The position numbers were made by a program, and so were the translations under genes. The notes under the pieces are model-generated. The model ran no database searches, had not been told where the DNA came from, and saw nothing but the letters and a program-made list of their open reading frames with translations. From positions 1 to 64,000 of the forward strand of contig JBGTLA010000053.1 in assembly GCA_041744375.1 (NCBI GenBank): DNA of 64,000 nt, written 5' to 3'. The DNA is from JBGTLA01 sp041744375 (GTDB lineage Bacteria; Actinomycetota; Acidimicrobiia; Spongiisociales; ZC4RG35). Shown piece after piece: positions 1 through 8,332 of this stretch (the stretch's first letter is position 1; each line of letters starts with the position of its first letter).

Positions 1-1
1 C

Positions 2-286
2 GGGTCCAAGCAGAGGGGGCCCAGAGTTGGTGGGCATGTGGTGGCGGCCCGACACGGGATGGCGGCAGGGCTGCCGGCCCTGACCGTCGAGCCGGCGGCT
101 CTGGCCGTGGGGGCGAGTTTTCACCCGCTGGATCGTCACGAGGCCCAGTTGTGGGTTGAAGAAGAGTGGATGACAGATAGGGGTGTCGAGCAGGTCCTGG
201 ATCTCATCGCCAGTGCACGGTTCCGACGTCGGCTGGCGACCGTGGGCGGATACGACCTCGACGGGATCGGGAGCCGGGTCACATGA
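2..286 (+). CDS. C-terminal part of a PBP-like substrate-sensing regulator (5' end outside window)
   Basis: The frame is open from the window edge to TGA at 284-286, so the start lies upstream. The visible part (about 94 residues) ends with the pattern of the periplasmic-binding-protein-like domain (COG1910 type) that is often fused to an HTH domain: an aromatic-rich middle, a helix VEQVLDLIASARFRRRL and the closing VGGYDLDGIG. Such proteins commonly sit upstream of modABC and are thought to sense molybdate or tungstate in the cytoplasm. Its TGA overlaps the ATG of modA (ATGA), so the two are probably translationally coupled. The DNA-binding half cannot be seen, so the regulator role is inferred from family and position. 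Confidence 0.6.
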   Translation, partial: GSKQRGPRVGGHVVAARHGMAAGLPALTVEPAALAVGASFHPLDRHEAQLWVEEEWMTDRGVEQVLDLIASARFRRRLATVGGYDLDGIGSRVT

Positions 287-1089
287 GACCACGGCTGACT
301 CGGTGGCTGGTGGCGGTTCTGTTCGTCGGTGCCTGCGGAACAGCGGCAGCCCCCACCGATGCCCTGACCGGAGATGCCGCCCTCTTGGTAGCGGGCGCCT
401 CGGATCTGAGGCCTGCCTTCGAAGAGATCGGTGAGTTGTTCGCGGCTGAGACCGGCCACGAGGTGATCTTCGACTTCGGGTCGTCCGGACAGCTTGCGCA
501 GCGGATCATCGAAGGGGCCCCCGTCGACGTCTACGCCTCCGCCAACGTGTCCTTCGTCGACAAGGTCCTAGAGTCCGGGGTCGGGGACCATGCCACCAAG
601 GCCACCTACGCCTTCGGTCGGATCACCATCTGGTCGGTGGCTGAGGCCTGGGGTGGGTGGATAGACCTCGACGACTTGGTCGCCGACTCAGACATAACGT
701 TTCTGGCGATCGCCAATCCCGAGCACGCCCCCTACGGCTTGGCAGCCAAGGAGGCTTTGGTGTCCGTCGGGCTCTGGGAGACCATCGAACCCAAGCTCGT
801 CTTCGGGGAGAACATCTCCGATACCCAACGCCTGGCAGACACGCGCGACGCCGACGCGGCCATCGTCGCCCTCTCCCTCGCCATCGCGGCCGGCGACCGG
901 GGTGAGTGGGTGTTGATCGATGAGGCACTCCACGAGCCTTTGGAACAGGCCCTCGTCGTGGCCACCGATGATCCTGACCGGGTGGAGGCGGCGACCGCGT
1001 TCGCTGACTTCGTCAACGAGCCTGCTGGCCGTGAGGTGATGACTCGCTTCGGGTTCGTCCTGCCCGGCGAAGGCACCGGGACCGGCTGA
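283..1089 (+). CDS. modA: Molybdate ABC transporter substrate-binding lipoprotein ModA
   Basis: 268 aa. A short basic N-terminus and hydrophobic stretch end in a lipobox-like VGAC (residues about 15-18), so it is probably an extracytoplasmic lipoprotein. The mature part has the ModA features: AGASDLRPAFEEIGELF near the start, the FDFGSSGQLAQRIIEGAPVD segment (anion-binding Ser/Gly), and a C-terminal FADFVNEPAGREVMTRFGF. It binds molybdate or tungstate and delivers it to ModBC. The start overlaps the upstream stop and the gene overlaps modB by one base, so mod genes form one tight operon. Length is normal for the family. Anion preference (Mo or W) cannot be read from the sequence. Confidence 0.9.
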   Translation: MRPRLTRWLVAVLFVGACGTAAAPTDALTGDAALLVAGASDLRPAFEEIGELFAAETGHEVIFDFGSSGQLAQRIIEGAPVDVYASANVSFVDKVLESGVGDHATKATYAFGRITIWSVAEAWGGWIDLDDLVADSDITFLAIANPEHAPYGLAAKEALVSVGLWETIEPKLVFGENISDTQRLADTRDADAAIVALSLAIAAGDRGEWVLIDEALHEPLEQALVVATDDPDRVEAATAFADFVNEPAGREVMTRFGFVLPGEGTGTG

Positions 1090-1742
1090 TGTGGGAACCG
1101 TTGAGGCTGTCGCTGCAGGTCACCGGATGCGCCACTTTGATCGTGGCGGTGACCGGGATCGGCCTCGGCTACCTCCTGGCTCGACGCCAGTTCCCCGGCC
1201 GGGCCCTGGTCGACGCAATCGCCAGCGCCCCGATCGTCATGCCTCCCACGGTTCTCGGCTACTACCTGTTGGTGGCGGTCGGTCGCAACAGCCCGATCGG
1301 GCGTGCCTGGGAGGCGGTGTTCGGCGCGCCCCTGGTCTTTTCCTGGCAGGGAGCGGTGCTGGCGGCGTCGGTGGCGTCGTTCCCGTTCTGTCTGCGTTCG
1401 GCTCGTGCCGCCATCGAGTCGATCGACCGACGATACGAGGCGGCCGGCCGGGTGATGGGCCTGCCGGGGTGGCGGGTGGCGACACAGATCACACTGCCTT
1501 TGGCCCGGCGCGGCCTGTTGGCCGGTGTGGCGTTGGCGTTCGCTCGGGCGCTGGGTGACTTCGGGACGACGGTGATGGTGGCGGGCAACATTCCCGGACG
1601 GACCCAAACCATGCCCATCGCCGTCTACGATGCTGTCCAGGCCTTCAATTATGACCGGGCCGGCACCCTCGCCCTGGTCCTGTTGGCCGTGGCGGTCACG
1701 GTGCTGGTGTTGGTCCGGCGGCTGGAAAGAACCGTTGTCTGA
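1089..1742 (+). CDS. modB: Molybdate ABC transporter permease ModB
   Basis: 217 aa inner-membrane permease with about five to six hydrophobic segments. The EAA-type cytoplasmic loop is clear (EAAGRVMGLPGWRVATQITL, about residues 117-136), followed by the ModB hallmark ARALGDFGTTVMVAGNIPG. It forms the membrane channel that works with ModA and the ATPase ModC. The ATG overlaps the last base of the modA stop, and its own TGA overlaps the modC ATG, which indicates translational coupling. Length is typical for ModB. No oddities seen. Confidence 0.92.
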   Translation: MWEPLRLSLQVTGCATLIVAVTGIGLGYLLARRQFPGRALVDAIASAPIVMPPTVLGYYLLVAVGRNSPIGRAWEAVFGAPLVFSWQGAVLAASVASFPFCLRSARAAIESIDRRYEAAGRVMGLPGWRVATQITLPLARRGLLAGVALAFARALGDFGTTVMVAGNIPGRTQTMPIAVYDAVQAFNYDRAGTLALVLLAVAVTVLVLVRRLERTVV

Positions 1743-2806
1743 TGCTGTCAGTTGATGTGGCCCGCCAGGTCGGTGAATTCCGTCTCAACGCCCGATTCGA
1801 GACAGGCCCGGGAATCGCGGTGGTGGTGGGACCGTCGGGAGCGGGAAAGAGCCTCACTCTCAGGCTGGTGGCCGGAATCGAGAAACCCGATCAGGGCCGG
1901 ATCGTCCTCGGGGGAGAAACCCTCGTCGACACCCTTGGCGGGGTCTGGACCCGGCCCCAGGACCGAAGGGTGGGGATGGTGTTCCAGGATTCGTTGCTGC
2001 TGCCACATCGGACCGTGCTCGACAACGTCGCCCTCGCCGTCCGAGAGAAGGCGAAACCACACCGTCGCGCAGAGGCGATGGGATGGCTGGAGGAGGTGGA
2101 GGGCGAGAAGTGGGCCGACCGTCACCCCCACCAGTTGTCAGGTGGGCAGGCGCAACGGGTAGCCCTCGCCAGAGCCCTGGCGGGAGAACCGCGCCTCCTC
2201 CTCCTCGACGAACCGTTCAACGCCCTCGACCCGCCGGTCCGTCACCGTCTCCGCCTCCTGGTCATCGACCTCGTCCGCCGCCGGCAGGTGCCTGCCCTCT
2301 TCGTTACCCACGACGCTACCGAAGCCTTCCTCCTCGCCGACGAAATCCACGTTGTCGAAGCCGGTACCGTCACCCAGAGCGGCACACCCAACGGAATCCG
2401 CCTCCGTCCCCGATCCGCATACGTGGCCGAGCTGGCCGGTTCCAACCTCATCCACGGGATCGCCCGAAACGGCAGGGTCGAAGCCGGAGGTCATGTGCTC
2501 CGAATTGCCGACCATGGCGTCAGCGGGCCGGTCCTGGCCACGATCAAGGCCTCCGCCATTGGAATACACAACACCGAGCCCCAAGGGAGCTCACGCAACA
2601 TCTGGAAGACAGAGATCAGTCTCATCGAGCATCTTGGGGAGAGAGTCCGCCTCGGCCTCGGCGATCCCTTCCCCTTGACCGCCGAGATCACCGAAGAGGC
2701 GGCCGCCGCCCTCGACCTGGAGCAGGGGGTCGCGGTGTGGATCTCGATCAAAGCGACCGAGATCGGTATCCAAGCCGAGGGTCCCGAATCGGTCTCCCGT
2801 GGCTGA
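1742..2806 (+). CDS. modC: Molybdate ABC transporter ATP-binding protein ModC
   Basis: 354 aa. Walker A GPSGAGKS (about residues 31-38), ABC signature LSGGQAQRVALARAL, Walker B LLLLDEPF followed by the ALDPPVR D-loop, and the switch histidine in FVTHD are all present. After the ATPase core there is a C-terminal extension (about residues 235-350) with a TOBE/Mop-like fold pattern ending in VAVWISIKATEIGIQ, which in this family binds the oxyanion and regulates the transporter. Last gene of the mod operon. The molybdenum hydroxylase encoded at 23.4-27.2 kb is an obvious local consumer of the cofactor metal. Confidence 0.92.
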   Translation: MLSVDVARQVGEFRLNARFETGPGIAVVVGPSGAGKSLTLRLVAGIEKPDQGRIVLGGETLVDTLGGVWTRPQDRRVGMVFQDSLLLPHRTVLDNVALAVREKAKPHRRAEAMGWLEEVEGEKWADRHPHQLSGGQAQRVALARALAGEPRLLLLDEPFNALDPPVRHRLRLLVIDLVRRRQVPALFVTHDATEAFLLADEIHVVEAGTVTQSGTPNGIRLRPRSAYVAELAGSNLIHGIARNGRVEAGGHVLRIADHGVSGPVLATIKASAIGIHNTEPQGSSRNIWKTEISLIEHLGERVRLGLGDPFPLTAEITEEAAAALDLEQGVAVWISIKATEIGIQAEGPESVSRG

Positions 2807-3094
2807 CATCAATCAACAGAGATGGCTTACCTCGGGGGAGTGAAAGGGGATCGGTGGTGCCCGTCTTCTGGCCGACCTGGGGCACGAGATCCCTACCTCG
2901 CGGCTTCCGTCGTTGCGACCTCGACGTTGGGGGGAGCTCCGCTGCTGGCCAGGAAAGCCCCTTGGTGGATGGGTAATCGACGGTGGGGCCGCGTCGGTGG
3001 TGATCCTGAATGCTGCAGCCAGCTGAGGTTCGCCCGAGGAGGTGCCCATACAACGGCAACAACCTGATTGGGCAACACAGCTAGCCTCGTCCGG

Positions 3095-4597
3095 ATGTCT
3101 TCGGAGAAGGTCCGCCTTCGCATTGGGAGTTTGGCCAATGCCGTTCTCATCACAGGCCAGGCCTATCAGGATCCCAAGGACGCCATCAACGAGTTCGTGT
3201 CCAATGCTGCCGATGAGTACTTGATGGCTGGCCGGCCGGGGGGCCGAATCAGCGTGGTCCTGCGGCGCAAGGGTCGCTATCCGATGGTGGCGATCGATGA
3301 CGAGGGGAGGGGAATGGGCAGCGAGCGGCTGCGGGAGGTAGCCCAGAATCTGTTCAAGTCGATCAAGGTGGGAGACGACCGGACGCTGGGGGAGAAGGCG
3401 ATAGGGTTGCTTGCCTTTCAGCAGCTTGCGGGTAGGTGCGACATCGTGTCGAGAGCGGAGGGCTCGTCTGAGACGTGGGCTCTGAGACTTGCTCGGGGGA
3501 AGGCGACGGCTGAGCTGGTGCGAGAGCGGCGGCGTGCCCGAACCACGCCGGGGACAACCGTGTATCTCACCGATCTCGAGCCCGAAGTCCTACGCATGCT
3601 GACTCAGCGCAAGGTGGTCGACTATCTCCGTCGGCGACGCGGACCCGCTTTGGAGCGGGGGGACTACTCGATCGAGGTGCAGGAGGGCCGAACCGTGGAG
3701 GTCGTGACTCCGGAACGGCCCGACGGGATGCGGGTTCCCATCAACCCGATGCCCACGCTGTGGGGAACGATCGAGTTCAGCCTCTATGTGGCGTCTGGAG
3801 ATGGCGAGAGACGGCAGGTTGCGGTGGTGGGCCGGGCGGGTACCACCATTGTTGATTCGATCACGGAACTAGAAGAGTTCGACACCAGGCCCTGGAACAG
3901 CGGACAGGTGGCAGGTTCGGTGGCGTTCGCCGGGTTGCAGCAGACCGCCGGGCGGCGGGCGGTGCTGCGGGAGAGAGACACCTTTCCCGCCTTCGTGGAG
4001 GCGGTGCGGGCGGTTGAACCCGTGGTCAGCCGTACGGTGGACAAGGTCAACGCCGAGGTCGATCGAACCACCGCCGACCGACTCTCCGACACGATCCGCC
4101 GGGTCTTTGGGGCGGTCCTGCGTGAGCTCGACGACATCGACAATCCGATGCGCAGCGCCACCGGCCAGGCCGAGGGAAGTGGCGGTCTGTTGGTAGGGCC
4201 CGAGTCTGGATCGGCGGAGGGAGGCGGCGAAGGTGAGGGGGGCGACACCGTAGGCCCCCGTCCCCTGACGCCTCCCGAGCCGAGCATCCCCGAACCGGTC
4301 GGTGCCGCGCCGGAGCGGCCGCGTAGGTCGCGGCTTCCCAGTGTCGCTCCCGACCCGAATCTGGCCGACCGCCGCAGCCGCTTCGATGAGGAGTCGGGCA
4401 CCGTCTTGTACAGCACCCAACATGCGGACTACCTCATGGTCAAGGACTCCGAGCCGGCCCTGTTGGACTACCTCGCCACGCTGGTGGCGAAGGAGTACGT
4501 GGTGTACAACAACCCTCGATCCGGTCCCGAGGATTTCTCCGAGGAGCTGGTGCGGATGCTGGTTCGGGTCCGCCGCCACCTGCCCCGACGGCGATAG
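3095..4597 (+). CDS. GHKL (Hsp90/MutL-like) ATPase of unknown role
   Basis: 500 aa from ATG 3095; an in-frame TTG at 3068 is an alternative start. The N-terminal third carries a GHKL ATP-binding site: N-box EFVSNAADEY (Asn about residue 37), G1 motif IDDEGRGMG (about 67-75) and a G2-like LGEKAIGLLAF region. The middle (about 130-350) resembles the second domain of Hsp90/MutL/MORC-type proteins. It is followed by a Gly/Pro/Glu-rich low-complexity linker (about 355-410) and a C-terminal helical domain (about 415-500). No histidine-kinase DHp or nuclease motif is visible. It stands alone and converges on the XRE/nucleotidyltransferase pair. Orphan GHKL ATPases occur in phage-defence and DNA-repair contexts; which applies here is open. 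Confidence 0.7.
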   Translation: MSSEKVRLRIGSLANAVLITGQAYQDPKDAINEFVSNAADEYLMAGRPGGRISVVLRRKGRYPMVAIDDEGRGMGSERLREVAQNLFKSIKVGDDRTLGEKAIGLLAFQQLAGRCDIVSRAEGSSETWALRLARGKATAELVRERRRARTTPGTTVYLTDLEPEVLRMLTQRKVVDYLRRRRGPALERGDYSIEVQEGRTVEVVTPERPDGMRVPINPMPTLWGTIEFSLYVASGDGERRQVAVVGRAGTTIVDSITELEEFDTRPWNSGQVAGSVAFAGLQQTAGRRAVLRERDTFPAFVEAVRAVEPVVSRTVDKVNAEVDRTTADRLSDTIRRVFGAVLRELDDIDNPMRSATGQAEGSGGLLVGPESGSAEGGGEGEGGDTVGPRPLTPPEPSIPEPVGAAPERPRRSRLPSVAPDPNLADRRSRFDEESGTVLYSTQHADYLMVKDSEPALLDYLATLVAKEYVVYNNPRSGPEDFSEELVRMLVRVRRHLPRRR

Positions 4598-4718
4598 GGC
4601 ATGCGAAAGGGTATGCAGGCAGCCGCAGGGTGATAAGCGGGGGGCAAGCGGGACCGCCGAGTGGACGACGACCCGTCTGGGAATGCCTGGGTTCTCAGCC
4701 CGGGTGGCTGGCTGAGAC

Positions 4719-5183
4719 TCAGGCCTCCGGGGCGGGTTGGGGCGTTGTCGGTTGTGGCTGTTCTGACATCCGGCGGATCCGCACCATCATGGAGGCGGAG
4801 GGGGTCACCTTCCCCGTGGCGTAGGTGGACAGTCGCGACGACGACGTCCCCACACGGGAGGCGAACTCGGCGCGAGACAAGCCGGAGCCTTCGATAACAG
4901 CCCGGATCTCGCTCGCGACGGCGTCCCGCTCGGCGCGTTCGGCACGAGCGCGGGCCCGGTCGATCACCTGCTCCATCAGCTTGGCGACCCCGAAGGGGCG
5001 GGAATGGGTGAGCACCTCCTCGACCTGGCGAGCCACCGTGCCCCAGGGATGGAGTCGGATCTCGGCGGCGAGTCGGCGCCAATCGTCTAGGTCGCCGCGT
5101 TCTAGAGCCGTCTGGACGGCTTCGACCGGCCAGGTGGTGACCGGGTCATCGGGGCTGGTGGAAAGGTTCCGGAAGAGAGCCAC
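4719..5183 (-). CDS. XRE-family HTH protein, probable antitoxin
   Basis: 154 aa, GTG start at 5183 with GAGGGG about seven bases upstream. Residues about 15-65 form an amphipathic region (ALERGDLDDWRRLAAEIR, then HPWGTVARQVEEVL) that I associate with actinobacterial HTH partners of nucleotidyltransferase-like toxins. Residues about 95-140 are an XRE helix-turn-helix (SGLSRAEFASRVGTSSSRLS followed by TYATGKVTPSA). It lies three bases downstream of the nucleotidyltransferase gene, so both are one operon. The likely role is to neutralise the partner and repress the operon; the palindrome at 5890-5907 is a candidate operator. The toxin-antitoxin role is inferred from arrangement, not shown. Confidence 0.7.
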   Translation of the reverse strand: MALFRNLSTSPDDPVTTWPVEAVQTALERGDLDDWRRLAAEIRLHPWGTVARQVEEVLTHSRPFGVAKLMEQVIDRARARAERAERDAVASEIRAVIEGSGLSRAEFASRVGTSSSRLSTYATGKVTPSASMMVRIRRMSEQPQPTTPQPAPEA

Positions 5184-5186
5184 CCA

Positions 5187-5897
5187 TCACCCCTCGGCTT
5201 CAATGATGGCGATTGCTAGGTTCTGGCAAGTCGATTGGACCGTTTGCCAGTCGGCCCAATGGGGGTCGATGTTGCGATATGCCTCGAGTTGACGGGTGGC
5301 CGATTCGTCTGCCGGTCGGGGATCGGCGAGCTGGCGGGCCAGCTGGGTCGCCACGCCCCGTCCGTATTCATGCTGGTCGGAGTAATACTCGTCGATTCCG
5401 GCGAGCACCTGTCCCGAAGCCTCGATGCCGTATCGGTCGGCCAGGGCGGCCACATCCAGGTAGTCCCGAGTCTGGTTGCGACGCACGATCAGGAAGGCCT
5501 TGATCCTAAGCGTCTCCTCCACGGTGGGCACTCGCAGCACGCCTCCTGACGGGACTTCGATGGTTGTGGTCTCCAGTGGCCGGGACCGGATGAGCTGTCG
5601 CACGCCCGCTTCGATGTCTCCCAACCGGCCAAGGATGAGCTTTCCCGGCTGGACTCGGTTGGTCACCCAGTCGCCTTCCGACTCCAGTGCCTCGAGGACC
5701 ATGTCGAAACGGTCCCGCAGATCCGCTAACACGTGATCGTGGTCGCGTGAGTCTCGATGGCCGGCGTATATGGCGACTGCAGAGCCTCCTACCAAGACTG
5801 TGTCAGGAACAAGCGCCTGCAGCCGGGCCGCCGACTCCAACACTGCGGCGAGAGCATCGGCGACGGGAGGGTTGTCGTGCTCCATCCGCATTATCAT
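5187..5897 (-). CDS. AbiEii-like nucleotidyltransferase, probable toxin partner
   Basis: 236 aa. The nucleotidyltransferase signature is near the N-terminus: LVGGSAVAIYAGHRDSRDHD (about residues 35-54), that is GGSA followed by the Asp-rich motif. Further on there are VPTVEETLRIKAFLI and RDYLDVAALADRYG, typical of AbiEii/AbiGii-type and related DUF nucleotidyltransferases. Three in-frame ATG codons (5897, 5891, 5885) could start the protein; the first two lie inside a perfect palindrome, so the 5885 ATG (MEHDNPP) may be the true start. Upstream gene of the pair with the XRE protein. Likely cytoplasmic; it may nucleotidylate tRNA or protein, but the substrate is unknown. Confidence 0.7.
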   Translation of the reverse strand: MIMRMEHDNPPVADALAAVLESAARLQALVPDTVLVGGSAVAIYAGHRDSRDHDHVLADLRDRFDMVLEALESEGDWVTNRVQPGKLILGRLGDIEAGVRQLIRSRPLETTTIEVPSGGVLRVPTVEETLRIKAFLIVRRNQTRDYLDVAALADRYGIEASGQVLAGIDEYYSDQHEYGRGVATQLARQLADPRPADESATRQLEAYRNIDPHWADWQTVQSTCQNLAIAIIEAEG

Positions 5898-5907
5898 AAC
5901 TGATAAT
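5890..5907. promoter_or_regulatory. Candidate operator palindrome at the start of the nucleotidyltransferase gene
   Basis: A perfect 7-bp inverted repeat with a 4-bp spacer, ATTATCA-taac-TGATAAT, covers the first possible start codon of the nucleotidyltransferase gene. It is strikingly A+T-rich for this region. Autorepression by the XRE protein of the same operon would fit this position. It could also be part of the promoter. Confidence 0.45.
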
Positions 5908-6101
5908 TGAAAGTAGTGCCTGGTTCGAGCGGCCGCTCATCTGCTGGACGCCGGCGGATGCTTACGAACCCCAATTCGCCGGGTTTATCTTGCGAGAATC
6001 TGCTGGCCCCAGGTCGTTGCCGAGCCGCTGCTGGCATTCTGAGCTACGAGGCTGGCGGCGATCGTGAGAGTGACCGATGCCTACCAGCGAGATCGGCGAT
6101 C

Positions 6102-7013
6102 TCACCGATCGCCATCGGCCCACTTCAACACACGGAGGGCGCGCAGGGTGTTCCAACGACTTGGTTTGCCCGAGCCCTCCTCCAACGGGAAGTGCTCCTG
6201 GCCAGGGTGACGGTTCTGCAGCGGCCAGCGACCGTCCTTGCGTCTCTTCTGGCCGATGACAGCGAGCGCCTCGCCGGCCCGGGGATCGGGATCGGTCCCC
6301 GCGTCGCGAAAGTAGTCGAGCGCCCGCAACACGTCATAGAACCACCGTGGTGGAAATGACATAAGCAGCCACCGCCGGTTGATCAGTTCGCCGGTGCGCA
6401 GGGAGTACATGAGCCGTCGCTCCAGCAGGTATTCGTGGGCCTTGACTCGAGCCGTGGCCACAGTGGGGTCCTCACCGACCGCCCTTTCGTACTCCAACAG
6501 GCCCTCCAGCGCGGAGATGGTGGTGTGGAAGGAGGACCGGTCCGAGTTCACATGACAGTTCCAGCCTCCATCGGCCCGCTGTCGTTCCAGGAGTGCCTCG
6601 GGTTGGGGCATTTGCCTGGCGTCGTCGAGGAAGTAGGAGCCGAGGGCGAGTGTCATCCCGGTGATGCAGCTCTCGGTGGCGTAGTCGAAGAAGGGTCGGT
6701 TTCGTCCTCCCATCACCACCCGATTGGCGACCAGGTCGATGGCGGCCTGAACTCTGGGGTCCTCCCGGTCGACGCCCAGGTGGCGGAGGAGGAGGAGCGT
6801 ATAGGTGGTGGAGGTCCATTTGGGGGAGTAGGCACCCCCGCCCCACATGCCGTCGCCGGATTGGAGACCGAGCAGACGCGCCCCCCAGCCCTCACCGGCC
6901 ACACGGGCCCGCTCCACCGCTCCTTTCCGCGGCGGCTCATCGGTCAGGTCGGCCATCACCTGCCAGCGGATAGCGGGATCAGCGTCGAGTAGCCAGTCGA
7001 GCACCTGTTGCAT
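6102..7013 (-). CDS. Squalene-cyclase/prenyltransferase-fold (alpha6-alpha6 barrel) protein
   Basis: 303 aa. Repeated alpha-hairpin units of the terpenoid cyclase/protein prenyltransferase superfamily are visible: LLGLQSGDGMWGGGAYSPKW (about residues 46-65), LLERQRADGGWNC (about 143-155) and a third QKRRKDGRWPLQNR (about 248-261). These are QW-like motifs. There is no DxDD or DCTAE catalytic motif, so it is probably not a true squalene-hopene cyclase. Similar proteins are usually annotated as nitrogen-fixing NifH-like or hypothetical prenyltransferases; the function is unknown. It is soluble, with no signal peptide. Same strand as the toxin-antitoxin pair but 204 bases upstream, so probably a separate unit. 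Confidence 0.65.
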   Translation of the reverse strand: MQQVLDWLLDADPAIRWQVMADLTDEPPRKGAVERARVAGEGWGARLLGLQSGDGMWGGGAYSPKWTSTTYTLLLLRHLGVDREDPRVQAAIDLVANRVVMGGRNRPFFDYATESCITGMTLALGSYFLDDARQMPQPEALLERQRADGGWNCHVNSDRSSFHTTISALEGLLEYERAVGEDPTVATARVKAHEYLLERRLMYSLRTGELINRRWLLMSFPPRWFYDVLRALDYFRDAGTDPDPRAGEALAVIGQKRRKDGRWPLQNRHPGQEHFPLEEGSGKPSRWNTLRALRVLKWADGDR

Positions 7014-7340
7014 GTCTGATGACTTCCCGTAGGTCGGCCGCGCCGTCGACCGGGCAGCCGGCCTCGTCCAGCACGGCCGTCATCATGGCACGAATTTACG
7101 GATCTCGTTGGACCCTGAGGCCACTGGGGAGGAACCCGACGCGAGAAGTTTCGTGTCCTCCTCCGGAAGCTACCTGGGATGGCGGACGCAACATACAGGT
7201 GGCGACGATGGCCGGCGGATCGCCAACACGACCGGGTGCGCGGGAGCGTTCGCCGTCCTCTCCTCTCGCCAACCCGCGATCTGGTCCCCGAGTTCCCCCG
7301 GGGGCCAGTGGTTAGCTCGCCAGCAGAGTGGGAGGCTTCG
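7014..7340. other. Gene-poor interval
   Basis: 327 bases between the terpene-cyclase-fold gene and the frameshifted secreted-protein gene. I see no convincing gene. A 35-codon minus-strand frame starts at 7086 and runs into the start of the next gene, but has no support. No strong hairpin or promoter stands out. Confidence 0.4.
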
Positions 7341-8012
7341 TCAGATGATCCACACGCCGGCGGGAAGCCGGAGGAAGATGGTGGTCGTCGCTCGGCCGGT
7401 CTCGTCGAAGCCGAATACGACCCCTGCTCCAGGCCGTTCGCCGGCACCGACCGGGGTGTGAACCACCTCAACGGAGGGTCCTTGGCTGTTGGCCGCCGGA
7501 TCCTGCTCGTTGTCGCCCCCGTGCGACGAGGCCGGCTCATGAGGCGGGCCCGCGTTCTCGGGCGGGCCGACGTTGGGTGGGGGACGGTACTCTCGGGAGG
7601 TCCGCCGCCGTTCCCACCGTTCTCTCCTGCCCCGTTCCCCCGCAGGTGAACGTTGAAGCCGAGACGGAAACGTTCATTCCCGGTCGCACCGACAGCGGTG
7701 ACGTGGATGTTGGCCTTCTCGCCCTCGTCGGTCGCCACCAGGCCGTAATCGCCCGTCACGGTGACCTCGAGGCCGTCGATGACGGCAGTGAAGTCTCCTT
7801 GGGGCCCGAGCCCCCGGGGCGGGGCGTGGTGAGACGCAGCACGACCTCGTGGATATCGGCGTCACCGTCGGCCGACACCACGAGCACGATCCGGAACCCG
7901 CCACAGGGAGGCAGGTCTGCTGAGCGGTAGCCGGCAGGGCGAAGAGCCCCACGAGCAGGGCAACCGAACCCCACAGGGTCGTTGGTCGTCTGGTTGGCAT
8001 CAAGACCCCCAT
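7341..8012 (-). pseudogene. Secreted low-complexity protein gene broken by three apparent frameshifts
   Basis: A signal peptide (GSVALLVGLFALPATA) begins at ATG 8012 or 8000. The coding signal then moves to the next frame (CGGFRIVLVVSADGDADIHE), again to DFTAVIDGLEVTVTGDYGLV and on to a Gly/Asn/Pro-rich linker, and finally to a third frame reading VEVVHTPVGAGERPGAGVVF and ending FLRLPAGVWII with TGA at 7341-7343. The changes occur near 7920, near 7814-7822 (a C/G run) and near 7568. All three are in the same direction, so the last segment is back in the starting frame. Together they would make a secreted protein of about 220 residues. Either the assembly has indels or the gene is decayed. Function unknown. 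Confidence 0.6.
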
Positions 8013-8332
8013 CGTTGGCTCCTCGGGTACTTGTCGCTCAACCTACGTACCGAGTCTGGGGGGGCCTTGAGAGACCGTTAAGAACTCGCTTAAGGGAGGG
8101 CTGGGGGAATCGGAGCGATCGAGCGCGATGCTCGTGGCTTGGTCCGACCGCCTGTCCGCCCGGTCCGTGCCCCTCGGACAGTGTTGAACAATTCGTTCCA
8201 GCCGTCGACTCCAGTCCTCCTAGCAGGGACTTTGCCGAGCTACTGGACAGGCTTTCATTGTTATTCAACACCGCCCTCGCTAGGGGTTATCACCTAGTGA
8301 CATCGGCCACCCCCGCGGCGAGACTGACCGCC
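8013..8332. other. Divergent intergenic region holding a 90-bp repeat
   Basis: 320 bases between the secreted-protein gene (minus strand) and the acyltransferase (plus strand). Most of its second half is the repeat at 8176-8276, annotated separately. The rest must hold promoters for both neighbours, but I cannot assign boxes with confidence. Confidence 0.5.
8176..8276. repeat. MITE/REP-like element, full copy 1
   Basis: About 100 bp, clearly similar to 30949-31048. Its ends are perfect inverted repeats: GTGTTGAA at 8181-8188 and TTCAACAC at 8264-8271. Inside, AGTCC and GGACT flank a small loop and could form a hairpin; in the second copy the 5' arm is AGTTC, which still pairs through G-U. 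The outer flanks GGACA and CGCCC are also shared. It contains no open frame of note. A non-autonomous mobile element or extragenic palindrome is the best reading. Confidence 0.7.

Noticed and set aside
2822..3067. 81-codon plus-strand frame between modC and the GHKL gene
   Set aside because: No ribosome site and no domain pattern; treated as intergenic.
6979..7086. 35-codon minus-strand frame starting with two ATG codons
   Set aside because: Too short, overlaps the start of the next gene and has no ribosome site or recognisable domain.
7982..8332. N-terminal extension of the acyltransferase frame
   Set aside because: It crosses the 90-bp repeat and lacks the family pattern; the protein fits well from ATG 8333.
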